Shown here: positions 59,671-64,000 of the stretch, in pieces
Layout: each line of letters starts with the position of its first letter
Numbering within the stretch: position 1 is the first letter of the stretch
DNA from: Lepidodermella squamata
Lineage: Eukaryota; Gastrotricha
NCBI GenBank assembly: GCA_047495785.1
Contig: JBLDXI010000042.1
Location: 3,162,001-3,226,000 of the forward strand
Length of the DNA stretch: 64,000 bases
Direction of reading: 5' to 3'
The notes under the pieces: model-generated
What the model was told of the DNA's origin: nothing
The model's database searches: none
Seen by the model: the letters and a program-made list of their open reading frames with translations, nothing else
Position numbers and translations under genes: made by a program

Positions 59671-62600
59671 TCACGCGTATCTATACATTTTGACCGAATC
59701 ATTGCCTAGATCAGCGACCAGAACGGTTTGCCCGTCGCGGCTGCACGCCAGACCAGCTGGCCGCCGCAGTTTATCCTCGTGGCTGTCAATCGTCGATATC
59801 AGCTGGTACTGCGAGTTGAACACCTCGACAACAGACCGGCCACGCTCGGATCGCGTCGCCAAAATGTTGCCGTGCACATCCGTCGCCACGCCGCCGTACG
59901 ACCCGGCAACGGCCTGCTTCTGGCTAGGCGCACTCGCCGCCCCGGGCGACTCAACGTGCCGCACCAGTTCGCCGGTCGCCAGCGAGAAAATGAGTAGTTT
60001 CGAATCGGAACACACGAGATGCCCGTCGCCGGTCACCGCGAGGCCGCACAGCATTTTAAACTGTGATTTAACGCCGATTTTACCCAGCAATTTACCCATT
60101 CGATCGAATTTAAACACGCAGCCGGCGCCGTTATCCGCGACCAACACGCCTTTACCGTTGTCGATGCTCGCAATCGCGACGGGTTCTTTGAACTCGGTAT
60201 GCGTGAACTGGTGTAGAATTTGACCAGACGGCGATGCGCTCAACTCGGTGACAGCGCACGTTCGCCAGTTGATTAGTAGAATTGACTGTTGCCCGCTCAG
60301 TGCCATCGACGTGCAAGACTGGCCGGTGAGGCACTGCGCGGTTATTTGATACTTGTGATTCAGCTCCGGGGTTAGCACGCAGATACGGCAGTTTCCGGTG
60401 TCTAACACGAAAACCTGGCCGTTCGGGTCGACGCAGACGGCAGTTGGCTGGAATAATTTGTCCGGCGGCGTGACGAGATTGGTCGCGGGCAGCGTCGCGT
60501 TGCACGACGCGACTGAAAGAGGCAGCGATGCGAGCGAGGACGATTGCGACAGCGAGCCGCAGCTGTTTTGCGGCTGCAACGGCGGCAACGTGCCACAGCA
60601 GCCTGTCGACGATTTGCCGCCAACTTTCGCCAGCGGGTTGTTGTGGTCGTTCGATTCGAAGTAGAAGGGCGAGCCTTTGATAGGCCGGTCGAATATCGTC
60701 ACTGTCAGGCGATGCCGGCCGGCCTCTTGCGGGCGGAAATGCATCTTGTAGGTACCGTTTTGAAGGTCGACCAACCGCACCGGAATTTCGCCCTCGATGT
60801 TCGACGGCCCGCAGAGGACAGCTTTAACCGGGTCGCCGCCCTGCGTTCGGGGTTTGCCTCGATAGTCGACCGTGAACAGCGTAACAGTTGTCGATAGGTT
60901 CGTAGTCACCGACGGCCTAACCACCGCCGTGCACAGGGCCGGGAAAGTTGTCGAGATGTCAAGTCTACCGAAATTGCCCAACGCCCTCTGCAAATCTTGC
61001 AATGCCGTATTGTGATAGTAATCGTAGCGAATGAACGCGTTTTCACGAGGTTCGGCGAGGAGGGCGACCGAGTCGACGCGTTCGTTCAACTCGCTGATTC
61101 GCTTCGACAGCGATCGAACTTCCATTTTGCATGGGAACGAGTCGTTCGATACGTCCGAGCATTGTCGCTGCTGTTGCGCGATTATGTCGAGTTGTTCCTC
61201 GAGAACGCGCTTCTTTTCATTGAAAATCGCCCGAAGGTTCTGCAACACATCACCTTTTCGCTTCTCAACGATTCGAAGCACCTGAAAAATAATTTAAAAT
61301 TTAAGGTTGATGAGAAATAGAATTTTATTTCAATTTAAAAATGTGATTAAAAAATCCTCCTTAACCATTTCAGAGTATTTTTATTTTTAATTCTTCAACT
61401 TCATTATATTCCAAAATCAATTGTCTCATTATTCCCGGTTGTTACACGTTATCAGCTAGAAGCGTTATTTTTCAGGAATATTTTAATATTTCAAGAGAGA
61501 AAATGCGAGAAATATTGAAAACCCGATTTTCGGTTAATTCTGTATTTTATGCAAAATTTGCAATGCTTCCAGGGAACGTTTGCATTTCTAGATTTTTAGA
61601 ATATGGAACATAATGTAAGAGGCCTGAATCGAGCTTTTAGGAGAAGAAAATGTGATAAGCGAGCGACGATTTTTGATTATTTTAACTGAAAAGTGATGGA
61701 AAATTCTCAGAAATGCTTTAAAATGATGGAAATTTCGGAAAAATTTCCACAGGACGCACGTTTTTCAGCTTTAATGGGCTTTATCTAGGCATAAAAATTG
61801 GAAATTGCTATTTTGATGTAAGGTATATTTTGTGTTTGATAAGACTGAACGATGGAATAATTATATTATCAATACCTAATCCCAATTCCCATAATTCGTG
61901 ATTATTCATCTTTCTTTAAATCCTTGTTTTTTTCGAACGCGAGTGTTGAAAAATGAACTGACAATATCCACCTTAATCCGTTCATTCACAGCAGGGCTTT
62001 AATACTGAGCGTGTATACTGAGTTTTTGCCAACCGGCCCAATGGTACACATTATTTTATAAGGCCGATCGCAGAACAGATGCGAGTTATTTTTCGGGATA
62101 CGCCTAAATAAATCTGAATCACATGCGTTGTGAATGTGTTCTAGAGCTGCTACACTTTATGCCAACAGCTTAAAATGTAGTGGGCAAATAAACACACGCC
62201 AATTTATCGTCTCATTAGCCGCTATTATTTGTTTGCGAGCGCGTTTTTTGTTATTCTGCCTAGGCCGGTTACGTAAACACCATATGTCCGGCGATTGAGC
62301 GGAAAACAAAATTCACCAGCGCGGTTTATACTCACTATAATGATGATGTATTATACCAGACTACAGAATATTATTCCAGCAAACAATAAATATTGATTAC
62401 CTCTTCAAACGAAGCGCAAATGGCCTCTTCGGTGCGCTGGCCGGCCTCTTCAAGCCGTTTTATCTCCTCGCGGACCGAATCGGCGGCCGAGTCGAGCGAC
62501 GACTGGCACAGCCGCGCCTTGTACTGCACGATCTCCGACATGCGTTTGAGGGCGACCGAGAACGGCACCACCGTGTGCCCAGCTGCGCCGCGGCCCGCGT

Positions 62601-63923
62601 GCAGCGCCGCCGCGTGCGCGTCCGTCAGGGTCGCGGCCTTTGAAACGGCCGCGTTTTCCGAACACGAATTGCAAAATACGGTATCACAGGTTTCGCAGAA
62701 GAACAGTTCTTGAGACGGATGCTGTGCACAACGAGGCACCCTAAAGAAAAACATTCATTTCCGGATGAAAATTCATCAAAATCGGGAAAAATCGATAGAA
62801 ATTACCAGTCTTTTCTCTGAGATGTCAACAGATCGAGCAGTTGATTGACAATAAAACTCGGAGGCAGCGTTCCCACGCCGCCGCGAGGCACCGTTATTGA
62901 TTCTCGACAAATCGGGCAGCGAAAAGTACCGGCTTCAGATAGCTAAACAAAGAAAACAAATTTAAAAGAAGAGAAAATTGTTTTTTTTTAATTTCTTCAA
63001 TTTTAACAGGAATATCTCACAGCGGGACCAAATTTTTAAATTTTATGACTAAAACTAGAATTTCTGAAATTTCTTAGAAACTGGAACCTCTTGTTTTTGA
63101 TCACTTAAATTAAAATTTGGTTCTGCTGGAAATTTCATTCCATTTTTGAGTTTTACCGGTACACTTTTTTAATACCATCACAAAGCCGCAGGAGGACGAA
63201 AATTATATTTAGTCATATTTGGTCATATTTTGTCGTATGTCTTAGTTGCAGAACACTGGCACGTGCTACTAAGACATACGACAAAATATGAAGACATGAC
63301 CTAATTTCAATTGTAATTCATCTTGATAACTGGCAAGATCTGATAGCTCAGTTTTGTTTACTAGGCTGATTAATATCAGTGTATCAAATTTGCGTCATTT
63401 CCGTCATATTACAACGGCGTAAAAGCTGCGTAGCGCAGGTTGAAACTTGAGCGACAGCCCATCGTCAAATAAAGGTATCAAATGTTTTGATATCATTAAG
63501 GCGGCTGCCGGATAATAGGCCGACCGCCGATCCATAGCATCAAGCCCCACGAACACCCTGGTCAAAAATACTGGGTAAATATAGGTAGGCACTACTACTA
63601 CGACCAAGCATGATAATAACCGCTTCGATCGTGTCAACACGGCCAAGCCAACGCACTAAAAGCCTTCGCACCCTGTTACGAGGCATGATGACGATGGCCT
63701 GTGCCTTCAATTACGCGCAAATATACACGTGTAATTTACAGAAAGCTTCCTGTTGTAATGCCGCGTTACCAAAAATTACTCTCGTGCACCTGCGGCGGCG
63801 GGTGGGTCAACGAAAATGCCAGCCAAGTTACGTACCTGAGATTGGACGATTTTCTCTAGGCAACTGCGACACACCGTGTGCGAACATGACAGCAATTTCG
63901 GGGTCCGTTCCGAAGTGTCGTAC
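59671..63923 (-). CDS. TRIM2/3-like RING, B-box, filamin, NHL protein (5' truncated)
   Basis: Exons 63923-63836, 62942-62806, 62740-62401 and 61281-59671, in phase; upstream exons lie beyond the window. The first visible exon starts inside the RING (PKLLSCSHTVCRSCLEKIV), continued by FRCPICRESI. Then a B-box (CAQHPSQELFFCETCDTVFC), a coiled coil (IKRLEEAGQRTEEAICASFE, EKKRVLEEQLDII), a filamin-type Ig repeat (GDPVKAVLCGPSN, FRPQEAGRHRLTVTIFD, GSPFYFES) and an NHL beta-propeller (PTAVCVDPNGQVFVLDTGN, GVLVADNGAGCVFKFD, VLVADLGNDSVKMYRYA). The TRIM2/TRIM3/NHL-1 class are E3 ubiquitin ligases, often neuronal; the NHL propeller may also bind RNA. The 1611 bp last exon contains filamin and NHL uninterrupted. 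The first Cys pair of the RING is not in the window. Confidence 0.9.
61282..62400. other. Intron of the TRIM2/3-like gene
   Basis: 1.1 kb AT-rich intron splitting the coiled coil. No ORF or repeat was recognised. Confidence 0.5.
63224..63290. repeat. Perfect 22-bp inverted repeat (TRIM intron)
   Basis: Left arm CATATTTTGTCGTATGTCTT(AG) and right arm its exact complement, around a 23-base loop. It could be a miniature foldback element or a stem-loop in the pre-mRNA. No target duplication was found. Confidence 0.75.
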
Positions 63924-64000
63924 CTAGGGGGAAAATAACAATTGAATAAGCAAATAAAACAATTAAGTAGGATTTTTGCAATTCTAAAATTTCAAATTTT

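Noticed and set aside
60398-61285. Plus-strand ORFs up to 117 codons over the TRIM last exon
   Set aside because: Shadow frames of the GC-rich NHL/filamin coding sequence.
1-64000. Bacterial-type systems (CRISPR, toxin-antitoxin, operons)
   Set aside because: The window is intron-rich eukaryotic DNA with no spaced direct-repeat arrays or compact prokaryotic gene runs.

Overview
The window is eukaryotic nuclear DNA from an invertebrate animal. It carries about a dozen multi-exon genes with small GT-AG introns (many 45-90 bp) in AT-rich noncoding DNA. All reading frames fit the standard code except one programmed UGA (selenocysteine). Genes typical of motile cilia (ZBBX-like, FHAD1-like, DCX-EMAP-like, a tubulin carboxypeptidase) argue against a nematode and suggest a ciliated bilaterian with a compact genome. 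The species cannot be named from the sequence alone. Coordinates were derived by reading splice sites by eye and checking that exon phases add up. First and last exons are the weakest parts.

Left third (1-20540): a ZBBX-like B-box protein (minus) and an FHAD1-like FHA/coiled-coil protein (plus) diverge from a shared 600 bp promoter. FHAD1 converges on a DCX-EMAP-like microtubule protein (minus; two doublecortin modules, HELP, WD40). Then comes UBAC2 (minus), a rhomboid-like ER protein with a UBA domain. Three adjacent genes thus appear to serve axonemes or microtubules.

Middle (23100-32110): selenoprotein T with an in-frame UGA in a CYSU motif and a convincing form-2 SECIS element in its 3' UTR; an unrecognised 240-residue protein with a hydrophobic C-terminal tail; DNAJC11 (minus, 14 exons); a short putative secreted peptide gene with a weak resemblance to the parathyroid hormone N-terminus; and ICMT, the prenylcysteine methyltransferase.

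Right half (33895-64000): a germinal-centre kinase III (STK24/25/26 type) with a long low-complexity linker, whose introns hold a palindromic MITE and an antisense intronless ORF; two tandem CTR-family copper transporters (minus), one carrying a nest of TIR elements in a 1.5 kb intron; a long AGBL2/3-type tubulin carboxypeptidase (plus) whose C-terminal exons are uncertain; a small cysteine-containing secreted protein; and a TRIM2/3-like RING/B-box/filamin/NHL protein whose 5' end lies beyond the right edge.

Non-coding DNA is rich in short terminal-inverted-repeat elements. Two look piggyBac-like (TTAA target sites), three have TA target sites, one has a candidate 8 bp duplication, and several are near-perfect hairpins. 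I found no wholly new multi-gene system. The most unusual items are the peptide gene at 30439, the two-frame exon at 53907, the nested transposon stack at 39051 and the antisense ORF at 36677.
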